Below, one piece after another: positions 34,122 to 43,159 of a DNA stretch of 64,000 nt; the stretch's first letter is position 1, and the number at the start of each line of letters is the position of its first letter. Source of the DNA: Marinobacterium litorale DSM 23545 (lineage in GTDB: Bacteria > Pseudomonadota > Gammaproteobacteria > Pseudomonadales > Balneatricaceae); assembly GCF_000428985.1 (NCBI RefSeq), contig NZ_AUAZ01000015.1, positions 49,280 to 113,279 of the forward strand, written 5' to 3'. Position numbers and translations under genes: made by a program. Below the pieces are notes generated by a model. It worked only from the letters and a program-made list of their open reading frames with translations, had not been told where the DNA came from and searched no databases.

Positions 34122-34747
34122 GGCTCGCCTGGCTCGCGGGAGGAAAGGTCGGATTGAATTAGGCGTCTTATCTGACGGTCATGATAACCGTGCAGTGTGA
34201 CCAGTGCGAGCAATGCCCCCAGCAAGGCCATCGCCATATCGGACTGGGTATCCCAGACATAGCCCTGGGTGCCTAAAAACGCTTCTGCGGACTCGCCGCT
34301 GAGCAGCGCGACCCACCATTCGATCAACTCATAGAAGGCGCTGAATGCCAGACAGATCGACAGCGTGAAGAGGTGAATCCAGAACCTGCCGTTGGCCAGC
34401 TGGCGTCGAATAATGATCTCGCGAGCGACGATTGCCGGGATGAACCCCTGGGCCAGATGACCCAGTTTATCGTAGTTGTTGCGACTCTGCCCCAGCCAGT
34501 GTGCAATCGAGTCGAACAGGGGGACCTCGGCGTAGGTGTAATGACCACCGACCATCAGAATGACCGCATGAACCAGTATCAGCCACAGGCACAGTGGTGT
34601 CAGCGGAAAGCGCTTAAAGGTCGCCAATAACAACCCCAGGGCGATCACCGCCGGTGCGACCTCCAGGCCCCAGGTCATATAGTCCTTCGGCTGCCAGCCG
34701 GACCAAAGTAGAACCAGGGTAAAAATCAGTATCCAGAGCCGGGGCAT
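34118..34747 (-). CDS. DUF2238 (YjdF-like) inner-membrane protein
   Basis: 209 residues from ATG 34747 (AAGGA eight bases before). Six predicted transmembrane segments; conserved YDKLGHLAQGFIPAIVAREI, FYELIEWW and QGYVWDTQSDMAMALLGA are the DUF2238 signature. Function unknown. Overlaps mgtE by 4 bp, suggesting a link to ion homeostasis, by context only. Confidence 0.92.
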   Translation of the reverse strand: MPRLWILIFTLVLLWSGWQPKDYMTWGLEVAPAVIALGLLLATFKRFPLTPLCLWLILVHAVILMVGGHYTYAEVPLFDSIAHWLGQSRNNYDKLGHLAQGFIPAIVAREIIIRRQLANGRFWIHLFTLSICLAFSAFYELIEWWVALLSGESAEAFLGTQGYVWDTQSDMAMALLGALLALVTLHGYHDRQIRRLIQSDLSSREPGEP

Positions 34748-34828
34748 GGGGGTATCCTTTCGCGCAGTCACGGCCGGTAAGCGCCGTTATCTATTGTTAT
34801 CCGCCTATTGCCCGGGATCAATATCCAA

Positions 34829-35380
34829 ATGGCCCTTAAATCAACGATCTATAAGGCGACCCTGAATATCTCCGATCTGGATCGCCATCACTACGCCGAG
34901 TATCCACTGACGCTCGCGCTACATCCTTCGGAAACCGAAACCCGGATGATGATGCGATTGCTGGCGTTTGCGCTATACGCCGATGAAAACCTGTCGTTTA
35001 CACGCGGCCTCTGCGTCGATGATGAACCGGATCTGTGGCAACACGCGCCCAGTGGCGAAATTGAGCGTTGGATTGAGGTTGGACTGCCCAGTGACAAAAG
35101 GCTGCGCAAGGCCTGTGCCCGGTCAGCCGAGGTGGTGTTGCTGGTGTATGGCTCCGATCAGCAGGTGGAGCCCTGGTGGCAGTCCAGTCGCAAGGTTCTG
35201 TCCCGGTTTGATAATCTTGTGATCAAGCGGATTGATGAAGCGGCAGGAGAGGCACTGGAGGCGTTAGCTGAGCGCCAGATGCGTATCCAGTGCACAATCC
35301 AGGATGAGCAGGTTTTTTTGACCAGCGAAAAGGGAAGTGCGGAAATCACACCCCGGCTGATGGAAGCGACACCTTACTGA
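34829..35380 (+). CDS. yaeQ: YaeQ family protein
   Basis: 183 residues from ATG 34829. Family pattern MALKSTIYKATLNISDLDRHHY, HPSETETRMMMRLLAFALYA, GEIERWIEVGLPSDKRLRKAC and VYG. The fold is PD-(D/E)XK nuclease-like; E. coli YaeQ has been discussed as a compensator for RfaH loss, but function is unsettled. Overlaps the convergent GNAT gene by 7 bp. Confidence 0.95.
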   Translation: MALKSTIYKATLNISDLDRHHYAEYPLTLALHPSETETRMMMRLLAFALYADENLSFTRGLCVDDEPDLWQHAPSGEIERWIEVGLPSDKRLRKACARSAEVVLLVYGSDQQVEPWWQSSRKVLSRFDNLVIKRIDEAAGEALEALAERQMRIQCTIQDEQVFLTSEKGSAEITPRLMEATPY

Positions 35381-35889
35381 AGGCTGGGTGCGGTCAGCTT
35401 TTTCTGCCAGAACAGGGCCTTGCCGGTCGCGGGGTCCAGTTCGTAGCCCTCAAACCCGCAGCGACGGTAGACAGTCTGGGCCCGTGTATTACCCTCCAGA
35501 ACCTCCAGGGTCATCTTGCAGGCGGCGATACGATGCGCGATGCCTTCCGCTGCCTCCAGCAGATGATCCGCGAGCTTGTAGCCACGCAGCGACCGGGTTA
35601 CGACAATATCATGGATATTCAGGATCGGGGCACAGGCGAAGGTGGAGAAGCCTTCAAAGGCGTTAAGCAGTCCGGCAGGCTGCCCCTCCACGTAGGCCAG
35701 CAGCGTATAGCTGCCGGGCCGCTGGCTCAGCACACGGGGCAGACGCTCCAGCGTCTCATCCGGAATGGGTTCCCCGCCACCCATGGGGTCCAGTGCATAT
35801 TCGCTCAACAACAGCTTCATCGCGTCAGCATGCTCGGGAAGGGCGAGATCGGCTTCGATAATCTCGATATTGCGGGGACGTGACGGCAT
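35374..35889 (-). CDS. GNAT family N-acetyltransferase
   Basis: 171 residues from the ATG at 35889 (an ATG two codons earlier and one at 35970 are less likely). GNAT motif A region: NIHDIVVTRSLRGYKLADHLLEAAEGIA binds acetyl-CoA; motif B LEVLEGNTRAQTVYRRCGFEGYELDP. Substrate unknown. The upstream 176 bp to the next gene hold only promoter-like AT-rich DNA. Confidence 0.9.
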   Translation of the reverse strand: MPSRPRNIEIIEADLALPEHADAMKLLLSEYALDPMGGGEPIPDETLERLPRVLSQRPGSYTLLAYVEGQPAGLLNAFEGFSTFACAPILNIHDIVVTRSLRGYKLADHLLEAAEGIAHRIAACKMTLEVLEGNTRAQTVYRRCGFEGYELDPATGKALFWQKKLTAPSLQ

Positions 35890-36065
35890 CGGCATCTCTT
35901 TTTTAAAAATTGACTCAAGAGTTAACTTAACGCTGAAACGCACTGGCGACAAGGGGTTGAGGTTCTCCATCGCATTAAACGGTTGTATTAAAGTTGTCCG
36001 GATGATGGCCGATAACCAATGCTAGAATATCAGTATCGAGAAACCCTAAATTCCTGGAGTCGGTC

Positions 36066-37229
36066 GTGATTAATATCCACTCGTCACCGTCTTACACCAC
36101 GCTGCAAAGCGGCCAAAGCACCGGTGCTGCAGCGAAAGCATCGACCCCCAGCGCCGCCGAGCAGACCCGTGCCAGCGATGAAATGCTGGGCAAGCTGGCG
36201 CAAAACATTCCGGGCATGAGTGCCGATGGCCTCAAAGCGCTGGACCCCAATGACTACACGCCGGAAAAGGTGGCCGAGCGGATCAGCGGATTCGTGGCCT
36301 CGGGCCTTGAAGCCGCCCGTTCACGTGGTGCGTCTCAGGAGCGTCTGGACCAGATGTACCAGGCGGCCGTGAAGGGGGTAGAAAAAGGCTTTGCCGAAGC
36401 GCGTGACATCCTGGATAACCTGAACCTGTTGCAGGGCAATATCGCGGCGCAGGTTGATGCGACCGAAACGGCAACCTTCGATGCACTGGCGGCGATCGCT
36501 CCGGGTGCAACGCCCGCCGGGAGTAGTCAGGCGAGTATGCGGATGGGTGTGCTCGAACGGTTCAGCAACGCAGAAGACATGGAGTTGAGTGTGCGTACCC
36601 GGGATGGTGACCGGGTAACGATCAGCTTCTCCCGTCAGCAGAGCTCCGAGAGTATGCTTGCCGGAGCCAGCGATGGTCAGGGTAACAGCCTGGCTCAGTT
36701 TAGCCTGAGCCGCAGCGAAAGTAGTCAGTACCAGTTCAGTGTTAAAGGCGAATTGGATGAGGGCGAGATCGACGCGCTGCAGAATTTAATCAAGGATGTC
36801 TCTTCGCTGGCTGATGAATTCTTTGATGGTGACGTGCAGAAGGCGTTCGAGCAAAGCGCAGACCTGCGTTTTGATACCTCGGAGCTGTCGGCTATGAAGC
36901 TGGATATGAGCTATACCCGTCAGTACGTCAGTGCTTCCAGCTATGAACAGGTACAGGGTCTGGATCAGGCTGCCGATAAACCGGGCAAACGGCTGGGTCA
37001 AATGATGAAAGATATGGCCGAGACATTCGGGGCGCCGTCACTGGGCTTCCTGTCGGCGCCGGGACAGCTGGGGCGTGACCTGTTCTCGGGCCTTGTCAGT
37101 CAGGATACCCGCTTTAACAGTGCTGATGACGCTCAACAAACCCAGTACCGTGACAACATGGCACGCTTGCTCGATACCGTGGTTCCACCGCAGGTTGAAG
37201 AGCCGGGGGATGTAGAGTCAGAAGCATGA
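36066..37229 (+). CDS. DUF5610 domain-containing protein
   Basis: 387 residues. Start region MINIHSSPSYTTL is rich in S, T and A, and residues about 60-140 form the DUF5610 helical region (PEKVAERISGFVASGLEAARSRGASQERLDQMYQAAVKGVEKGFAEAR). No signal peptide or membrane span. The composition (low Cys, A/S/Q-rich, disordered N-terminus) resembles flagellar-associated or secreted proteins, but function is unknown. Ends before a clear terminator. Confidence 0.85.
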   Translation: MINIHSSPSYTTLQSGQSTGAAAKASTPSAAEQTRASDEMLGKLAQNIPGMSADGLKALDPNDYTPEKVAERISGFVASGLEAARSRGASQERLDQMYQAAVKGVEKGFAEARDILDNLNLLQGNIAAQVDATETATFDALAAIAPGATPAGSSQASMRMGVLERFSNAEDMELSVRTRDGDRVTISFSRQQSSESMLAGASDGQGNSLAQFSLSRSESSQYQFSVKGELDEGEIDALQNLIKDVSSLADEFFDGDVQKAFEQSADLRFDTSELSAMKLDMSYTRQYVSASSYEQVQGLDQAADKPGKRLGQMMKDMAETFGAPSLGFLSAPGQLGRDLFSGLVSQDTRFNSADDAQQTQYRDNMARLLDTVVPPQVEEPGDVESEA

Positions 37230-37250
37230 CCGGCGACTGAAACCTGATAA

Positions 37251-37276
37251 GGGCTGCCCGAAAGGCAGCCCTTTTT
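37251..37276 (+). terminator. Rho-independent terminator after DUF5610 gene
   Basis: GGGCTGCC-CGAAA-GGCAGCCC stem of 8 bp followed by TTTTT, 22 bases past the stop codon. Confidence 0.93.
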
Positions 37277-37316
37277 GGTTTTTGGGGCGCAGAGGCGTCC
37301 GCTCGTTCAGGTTGAT

Positions 37317-38363
37317 TCAGAACGAATAGGAGAGCGCTACCGAGCCAAACTTATGCGCGCTGTCCTGCTTTTCAAATTGTCGGGTTCGATAATAGCGCGC
37401 CAGGGACAGTTTCCATCGATCCCAGGTAGCTGCCACCCCCCAGGCCGCATCGGCCACCCAGGGCCGAGAGTCGACTGAGTGGCTGTCGCGAAAGCTGTTT
37501 CCGTCGAGGAAGATATCGTGCATGACCCAGCGTCCGTCCAGAGAGACGAAAGCGTGCACGCCCCACTGATCATAGAAGCGCGGATCGCCGTGGCCCGGTG
37601 TGCTGTTATCACCGCCTGGGCGAAGTGCAGAGGTGCCGAAGTCCTGGGGTAGCTGGTAGCCGATTCGGTACTCCATGCCGCCATTGACCCAGGTACCCAC
37701 GTTACCCAGGCTGGCGCCCAGGTGGCCGATCAGGTCGTGCTGGACATTATCGATCAGCGCGCCGTAGACCAGGCGCTGTTTACGTTCGTACAGGAGCTGA
37801 ATGCCGGGCTCGTTTTTCAGTTGGTTGTCCCAGCCCTGAAACCGATCAAAACCGCGCAGATCATGGATAAAGTTCTGACTCTCTTCGGCCAGAGACCAGG
37901 GCCCGACGACACCCAGATTGACCTCGAATGACTTGAGCTTGTGGCGGGTCTGGGTGTGATAACCGAACCCCATAAATAACCAGCCCGCATAAGGCCGGTC
38001 GTTCGGGTCCAGGGTGGTACGGGTGTGATCCTCCGGCGTAAACATCTGCTGTCCAACGGTGACGACCAGGCGTTGTGTAGGACCGTCTTCAAAAGGTTCG
38101 GGCTGTGGGTCGAGTACCGTCAGGCGCTTGTTGATTGAACGGATCCAGCGGGGTACGGCGGGGTCATCGATAAAGCTGTCGATGGCCGGCGAGACCCAGG
38201 ATGCGCGGACACCGTTGGTGTATTGCTGGTCTGAGTCAGTAAAAAGATCGTTCTCAAAATACAGGTTTAACGTCCAGGCTTTATCCACCTCAGTGGCCGC
38301 CTGTGTCGTCAAAGGTGCCAGAGCCAAGCCGGCGAACAGATAATGCAGCTGTCTTGTTTTCAC
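37317..38363 (-). CDS. lpxR: LpxR family outer-membrane lipid A deacylase
   Basis: 348 residues. Signal peptide about 1-22, then a beta-barrel ending in aromatic SYSF. The family motif YFENDLFTDSDQQYTNGVRASW contains the N-D pair of the active site; DRPYAGWLFMGFGYHT follows. LpxR removes the 3'-acyloxyacyl chain of lipid A in a Ca-dependent reaction. It lies 3 bp from the ydbL gene and with PAP2 and eptA further right makes three lipid A-type modification genes in 10 kb. Confidence 0.92.
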   Translation of the reverse strand: MKTRQLHYLFAGLALAPLTTQAATEVDKAWTLNLYFENDLFTDSDQQYTNGVRASWVSPAIDSFIDDPAVPRWIRSINKRLTVLDPQPEPFEDGPTQRLVVTVGQQMFTPEDHTRTTLDPNDRPYAGWLFMGFGYHTQTRHKLKSFEVNLGVVGPWSLAEESQNFIHDLRGFDRFQGWDNQLKNEPGIQLLYERKQRLVYGALIDNVQHDLIGHLGASLGNVGTWVNGGMEYRIGYQLPQDFGTSALRPGGDNSTPGHGDPRFYDQWGVHAFVSLDGRWVMHDIFLDGNSFRDSHSVDSRPWVADAAWGVAATWDRWKLSLARYYRTRQFEKQDSAHKFGSVALSYSF

Positions 38364-38365
38364 AG

Positions 38366-38698
38366 TTATTTTCGCACCCAGCGGCCATCAGGGGTACGAA
38401 CAAACTCGCCATTGGGGGCGCGTTCAAGCAGCCGCTCGCCCATACGCAGTTCCATGATCTGGGGCTTTACGCCTGCCTGCTCTGCCTTCTCGATATACAG
38501 CGAGCGCCGCTGTTCGTTGATTGAATCGACCAGCGAACGGACTTCGGCGCTGGGGCTATCAACGACGACGCCCAGATAACCATTGCTCTGTTCGCCAATC
38601 AGCCCCTGCTGTTTGGCATCATCCAGCGAGAGAGCCCAGAGCGGCGTGCTGGTGGCCAGTAGCAGGGCGATCCCGAGTGCTTTTAGAGTGGATGTCAT
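38366..38698 (-). CDS. ydbL: YdbL family (DUF1318) periplasmic protein
   Basis: 110 residues: signal peptide about 1-22 (after LWA), then DDAKQQGLIGEQSNGYLGVV and VDSINEQRRSLYIEKAEQAG, the DUF1318 pattern. In E. coli YdbL works with YdbH and YnbE, apparently helping to prevent wrong assembly of that pair. Last gene of the ydbH-ynbE-ydbL operon here. Confidence 0.94.
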   Translation of the reverse strand: MTSTLKALGIALLLATSTPLWALSLDDAKQQGLIGEQSNGYLGVVVDSPSAEVRSLVDSINEQRRSLYIEKAEQAGVKPQIMELRMGERLLERAPNGEFVRTPDGRWVRK

Positions 38699-38709
38699 GG
38701 TGCTGTTCC

Positions 38710-38907
38710 TTAAAATAGCTCGCTGTTCTCTTCCAGCAGGGTGTCGATCTGTTTGTCGACCCGTACCAGGACCTCATGCTCAACCTTCACGTTGAGGTTG
38801 ATCGTGATCGGCTCTGAGGGAGCCGCCAGTTGCACGGTTGGTGTACAGGCGCCCAGCCAGAGCGTGGCCATGGATAGGCCCAGTATTGGCAGTAGATGTT
38901 TGCGCAT
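38710..38907 (-). CDS. ynbE: YnbE-like outer-membrane lipoprotein
   Basis: 65 residues from the ATG at 38907 (frame opens at 38949). Lipobox LWLGAC puts the lipidated cysteine at residue 21; the mature part includes PITINLNVKVEHEVLVRVDK, the YnbE pattern. The lipoprotein is the outer-membrane partner of YdbH. Lies 11 bp before ydbL and about 70 bp after ydbH. Confidence 0.93.
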   Translation of the reverse strand: MRKHLLPILGLSMATLWLGACTPTVQLAAPSEPITINLNVKVEHEVLVRVDKQIDTLLEENSELF

Positions 38908-38979
38908 TGTCGGTATACCTCCTCGGAATACGTGCGGGCAGAATAACAATCCTCGCCTTAACCGGGTCTGACCGGCGGT

Positions 38980-41292
38980 TCAGCGATTAAAACGTTGTTG
39001 AAGGGATTCGCCAATCCTGTCCGAGAGCTGCAGGGACCTGAACAGTTGCACCAGATTCTCTTCGATATTGACCGTCAGGTCGATAGGCCGCCCCTGCTGC
39101 CAGTCTGGATTCTGACCCTGAAGCCGGCTTTTCAGTTCCAGCGAGCCATCCGGGGCGTAGTTCACATCCAGGTCCAGTTGTTTGATCTGTAGATTACTCA
39201 GGGCGGACACCGCAAGATTCAAGCCCGGGTTGGCGCGGGCGGAGGCTTGAATCGAGGAATCGGGCTCATAGCGCAACCAACCGGGTGAGATGCTGGTCAC
39301 CTGTCCTTTGCGGATCCTGATTTGGGTGCCGTCCACCGCCAACGGCAGAGAGCCACGTAGCGGGGTATCGCCGGCCAGCCCCGGCTGTTGATAAAGCGCT
39401 AGAATCTCACTGAGCTCGATACGCTCGAAGTCGATACGGGTCTCAAATTTGGGCGCCAATGGGTCAAAGCGGAGAGAAGGCATTCGCATCTCACCCCCAA
39501 GCAGTCGCACCGCGAAGGGAGATAGTTGTAGTTCCATCTCACCGCGGTTGCTGTGACTGAGCTGGAAATCGAAAGCCAGATCATGAAGGTCTACTCCCGT
39601 GCGGATGAGTTCATCCTCCAGCTGGCCCTCCAGCGTCAGAGCGCCATCAGGATCCATGCGCGCTTCACCGCTGAGATTGAGCTGATCGGTTTCCAGGAAG
39701 CTGTCCCAGCTCAATGCGGCGTTGCGGATATCAAAGCGGGCTTCGGCACGGGTACGGTCAACGCTGGGGCCGGTCAGGATTCCCTGGAGGTGTGCCTGGC
39801 CGTGAGTTAATTGAAGCTCCAGGGGCCAGCCGGGCAGCCACTGCGCGAGCAATGGACGCAGCGAGGTGAGCTCGATGGGTTCGAAACGCCAGTCTGCACG
39901 AATAGACGCGGGCTCCAGGCGCCAGTCTGCGCTAAAGTCCAAGGCATATTGCTTCGCACGCAACGTGCCGTGACCGGTGTGTATGGTGGGGGTCCAGTGA
40001 CCGGAAGCCGTGAACTCGGCGGTGGGGAGTGCTCGTCCCTGGAAAACAGCGCTGATACCGGTGGGGGCCAGTTGGTAGCTGAACCGGTCCAGCTCGGCGG
40101 AGGGGGTTAGGGTGAGCTGTAAAGGCGTTAGCTCAACCCTGTCCAGCGGGGGGGCAGAGAGCCGGCGCGAACTCAGAGTTACCTGCAGCGGGCTGATCTC
40201 AAGCAGCGGGCCGGTAACCAGGGCGCTTGCTGAGAACGCTTCCCGCAACCGGATAGTCGATTCCTCAGCTGTCAGTGGGTTGGCCTCTACTTTGTTTGCC
40301 CTGAACGTGCTGGAGGGCTGTAGTGTCAGCTCTGCACGCCCCCCTTCCAGACTGAAATCGGCCATCAGATCGAGGGATAAATCTCCAATCTTGAAATCCC
40401 GGTGAGTGAAGTCGGTCAGCCCGGCCTCAAGATGTGAGGCGCTGCGCAGGTTGAGCTGGGCGGCCAGGGGCAGAGGCTCCAGTGGCAGCAGGGCGGGCCA
40501 GTCAGCGGTTAATGCAACAGTGAGCTGACCGGTTCGCAAGGCAGGCGGAATATCTGACAAAACAGGTCGAAGCCAGCGCTGCAACGGTGCTAACGACAGT
40601 TGAAGCTCCAGGTTGCTGCCCCAGCGATCGGTGTTGGTGTTGAGCTGGCCGCTGGTTTTGAGCAGGGACCGGTTTTCGTGCAGCAGGGCGAGATCGAGCC
40701 ACTGATCCCGGTTGAACTGGAGGTCAAGCCAGGCCGGTTCCGTAGGGTACAGGTTGTCATCGATATCGATCCGCATGCGGCTCAGCAGCAGCTCGGGTGT
40801 CAGGTCCAGGTTGCCCTGGACCCGAATCGGCGGCAGTTCCCGGTCACCGTAGTTCAGAGTTATCTGGCCCACCACAAGCCTCTGGGAGGGGGCATACTGG
40901 AAGATCAGTGCCGGTGGCAGCGCATTCAGGTCAACCTGATCCGACAGGTCCAATGGCGCGTCAACCGGTTCCAGTGAGGTCACATTCAGCGTAAGCCGGG
41001 GGATCCTGATCTCGCTGACACGACGCTTAAGCAGCAGCTCCAGAGGATCGTAATCGATCTGGATGGACCCGCTATCGAGTTCGATCCGGTAATCGTCGCT
41101 GCGCTGCTGCAAAGCGAGGCTGGGTACGCTCAGGCGTGTCCAGCCGGGATGATTGAACTGGATGTTTACCGACTGGAAGCCCTGCTCGCGCAGCCAGCTT
41201 TCTATCACCAGCTGGGCGACCATGGGGAGCGCCAGATAGCCGGCAAGCAATAGTACCGGGGCAGGCAGGAGTAACCAGTATCGTTTACGCAT
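38980..41292 (-). CDS. ydbH: YdbH family AsmA-like intermembrane phospholipid transport protein
   Basis: 770 residues. One N-terminal membrane anchor (about 5-24), then a long repetitive beta-rich periplasmic part with the C-terminal region LPLAVDGTQIRIRKGQVTS and NPGLNLAVSALSNLQIKQLDLDVNYAPDGSLELKSRLQG typical of YdbH. With YhdP and TamB it is one of three E. coli proteins bridging inner and outer membranes for phospholipid transport. Gene order ydbH-ynbE-ydbL is conserved here. Confidence 0.94.
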   Translation of the reverse strand: MRKRYWLLLPAPVLLLAGYLALPMVAQLVIESWLREQGFQSVNIQFNHPGWTRLSVPSLALQQRSDDYRIELDSGSIQIDYDPLELLLKRRVSEIRIPRLTLNVTSLEPVDAPLDLSDQVDLNALPPALIFQYAPSQRLVVGQITLNYGDRELPPIRVQGNLDLTPELLLSRMRIDIDDNLYPTEPAWLDLQFNRDQWLDLALLHENRSLLKTSGQLNTNTDRWGSNLELQLSLAPLQRWLRPVLSDIPPALRTGQLTVALTADWPALLPLEPLPLAAQLNLRSASHLEAGLTDFTHRDFKIGDLSLDLMADFSLEGGRAELTLQPSSTFRANKVEANPLTAEESTIRLREAFSASALVTGPLLEISPLQVTLSSRRLSAPPLDRVELTPLQLTLTPSAELDRFSYQLAPTGISAVFQGRALPTAEFTASGHWTPTIHTGHGTLRAKQYALDFSADWRLEPASIRADWRFEPIELTSLRPLLAQWLPGWPLELQLTHGQAHLQGILTGPSVDRTRAEARFDIRNAALSWDSFLETDQLNLSGEARMDPDGALTLEGQLEDELIRTGVDLHDLAFDFQLSHSNRGEMELQLSPFAVRLLGGEMRMPSLRFDPLAPKFETRIDFERIELSEILALYQQPGLAGDTPLRGSLPLAVDGTQIRIRKGQVTSISPGWLRYEPDSSIQASARANPGLNLAVSALSNLQIKQLDLDVNYAPDGSLELKSRLQGQNPDWQQGRPIDLTVNIEENLVQLFRSLQLSDRIGESLQQRFNR

Positions 41293-41310
41293 GCCGCCCC
41301 CTTACTGTGA

Positions 41311-41952
41311 TCAGTCTTTAACGCGGACCACGTTGAGCCCATCTCTCAGGGTCAGGAATACGTTTTCTACCCCGGGGTCTTCCGCAATCCGGCGGTTGGT
41401 TTCCACCAGTACGTCATCGATTTCCGACTCTGGCTGAAGCACCTTGCCGGACCAGAGAACGTTATCCAGTACGATCAGTCCGCCCGGTCGGGTCATCTCC
41501 CGGACGCGCAGATAGTAGTTCAGGTAGTTACGTTTGTCGGCGTCGACGAAGGTGAAATCCAGCGGCCCCTCGAGCGTATCCAGTGTCTCCATGGCGCGAC
41601 CGAAGATTACATCGATCTTGTGGCCATGTTCACTGCGCTCAAAAAAGGTCTTCGCAAAATCGATGGCGCGAGGATTGGTTTCACAGCAGGTCAACTTGCC
41701 GTCATCCGGCATACCTTCGGCAATGGAAAGCGCAGAGTAGCCAGTGAACATGCCGATCTCCAGCGCACGTTTGGGGCGCGTGAGAGCGGAAAGCATCTTC
41801 AGCGTCCGTCCGACCAGTCGGCCTGATAGCTTCTGGGGCCAGCCCATATTGACGTTGGTTTGATCGATCAGCTCCTGCAGCAGTGGCGGTTCCGCTGAGG
41901 TGTTAAGAAAGGCGTAATCTTCGACCGCCTCGTCGATTAGATATTCGGGCAT
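41311..41952 (-). CDS. SAM-dependent O-methyltransferase (class I, CCoAOMT-like)
   Basis: 213 residues. ALEIGMFTGYSALSIAEGMPDDGKLTCCETNP is the SAM-binding motif I; DFTFVDADKRNYLNYY with the metal-binding aspartates and GLIVLDNVLWSGKV follow. Cation-dependent methyltransferase fold; substrate not known. Eighteen bp before ydbH on the same strand. Confidence 0.92.
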   Translation of the reverse strand: MPEYLIDEAVEDYAFLNTSAEPPLLQELIDQTNVNMGWPQKLSGRLVGRTLKMLSALTRPKRALEIGMFTGYSALSIAEGMPDDGKLTCCETNPRAIDFAKTFFERSEHGHKIDVIFGRAMETLDTLEGPLDFTFVDADKRNYLNYYLRVREMTRPGGLIVLDNVLWSGKVLQPESEIDDVLVETNRRIAEDPGVENVFLTLRDGLNVVRVKD

Positions 41953-42077
41953 GTATGTTCAGTGGGTTGTTGACGAATGAACTGCCATTTTATCAGTTTT
42001 GCCCGTTTGCTGCGTTGCTGGAGAATGCCATCCTGCCCCCGAGTGGTTACAATGGCGCCACTATCAGGAGGAGCGTT

Positions 42078-42431
42078 ATGGTTGATCCACTTTACATCTT
42101 TCTTTTCGCCGGGATTGTGTCCATGTCAGCCGCACTCAGCGCGGGGGCATTGAATAAGCTGGCGCCCGAGGATAAACCGGCTTTTATGCAGTCCAGTAAC
42201 GGTCAGATCATGGTGGTTATGGCCGGCAACCTGGGAGCTATTACTTTGCTCGGCGCGATGGCATTCGGTTTTCTCAAGTTGCAGTGGTGGATACCGCTCT
42301 CCAGCATGTTTATCACCTTTCCGGTGATTCATCTGGTGTTTTTCCAGCGAATTTTGGGAGATCTGCGTAACCTGGCGCTGATGTTCCCGCTGGTCCTGGT
42401 GGCCGCTGTTTCTCTCTATTATTACTGGTGA
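42078..42431 (+). CDS. Hypothetical four-span membrane protein
   Basis: 117 residues from ATG 42078 with AGGAGG nine bases upstream. Four predicted transmembrane segments, with a polar loop KLAPEDKPAFMQSSNGQ between the first two. No family that I recognise. Its TGA overlaps an ATG of the downstream gene by one base, so they are probably coupled. Confidence 0.8.
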   Translation: MVDPLYIFLFAGIVSMSAALSAGALNKLAPEDKPAFMQSSNGQIMVVMAGNLGAITLLGAMAFGFLKLQWWIPLSSMFITFPVIHLVFFQRILGDLRNLALMFPLVLVAAVSLYYYW

Positions 42432-42448
42432 TGTCCGGGGAGATTGAA

Positions 42449-43081
42449 ATGATTTCCGTGGTGGGTTTCGGATCCCTGTTATCCGAACGTTCAGCGCGCG
42501 AAACGGTGCCAGGTCTGGTTAACCATCGTTTGGTGCGAGTCCCGGGATTTAAGCGTATTTTTAACAAGGTTGGCATCGTTTTTATTTCTGACCACGGCCA
42601 GTCGTCCGAGAGTCACGAAGTATCTTCCTGCTCAACTGAACCTTGCCATCAGACGGAAATCATCGCGGCGCAGTTTGAATGTCCGGTGGAGGAGTTTCAG
42701 CACCTCTACGAACGTGAACATCGCTACCGCTGGATCGAAGTGGAGCCTGTGGGACTCGATGGTACAGCACAGCCCAAAGCGCGCATGTGTACCAGCAGTA
42801 CCGATCTGGATTATCGACTCAACAAGTGCGTGACCGAGGATGAGTACCACCATCGGGTTGGCCGTCACTACCGTGGCATGATCTGGCGTGATGATATCCT
42901 GCCGTTTCCACGCTACCTCAAGTTCTGTCTGGTCTCTGCGGCCGCTCATGGCGACGAGGTTTTGGATAATTTCCTCGATTCCAGCTATCTGGCCGATGGC
43001 ACCACCCGTATTAGAACCTATCTACTGGAGCAGCGCCCGGACCTGATTCCGTCTTCGCTGAGGCAAAAACTGCTCGGATAA
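42449..43081 (+). CDS. Gamma-glutamylcyclotransferase-fold protein
   Basis: 210 residues from ATG 42449 (GGGGAG six bases upstream; ATG 42431 adds six residues). The start MISVVGFGSLLSERSA is the YGSL-type substrate loop of the gamma-glutamylcyclotransferase-like fold, and EREHRYRWIEVEPV and SYLADGTTRIRTYL follow. The catalytic glutamate is plausibly in the EREHRY segment. Substrate unknown. Confidence 0.75.
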   Translation: MISVVGFGSLLSERSARETVPGLVNHRLVRVPGFKRIFNKVGIVFISDHGQSSESHEVSSCSTEPCHQTEIIAAQFECPVEEFQHLYEREHRYRWIEVEPVGLDGTAQPKARMCTSSTDLDYRLNKCVTEDEYHHRVGRHYRGMIWRDDILPFPRYLKFCLVSAAAHGDEVLDNFLDSSYLADGTTRIRTYLLEQRPDLIPSSLRQKLLG

Positions 43082-43159
43082 GCGTTCACTCAGCACTCAC
43101 ACAGTCTTGGATAGAGTGACAGGCTCAGCATCCATCCCTCCCAGTGAGTCGATCGCTTC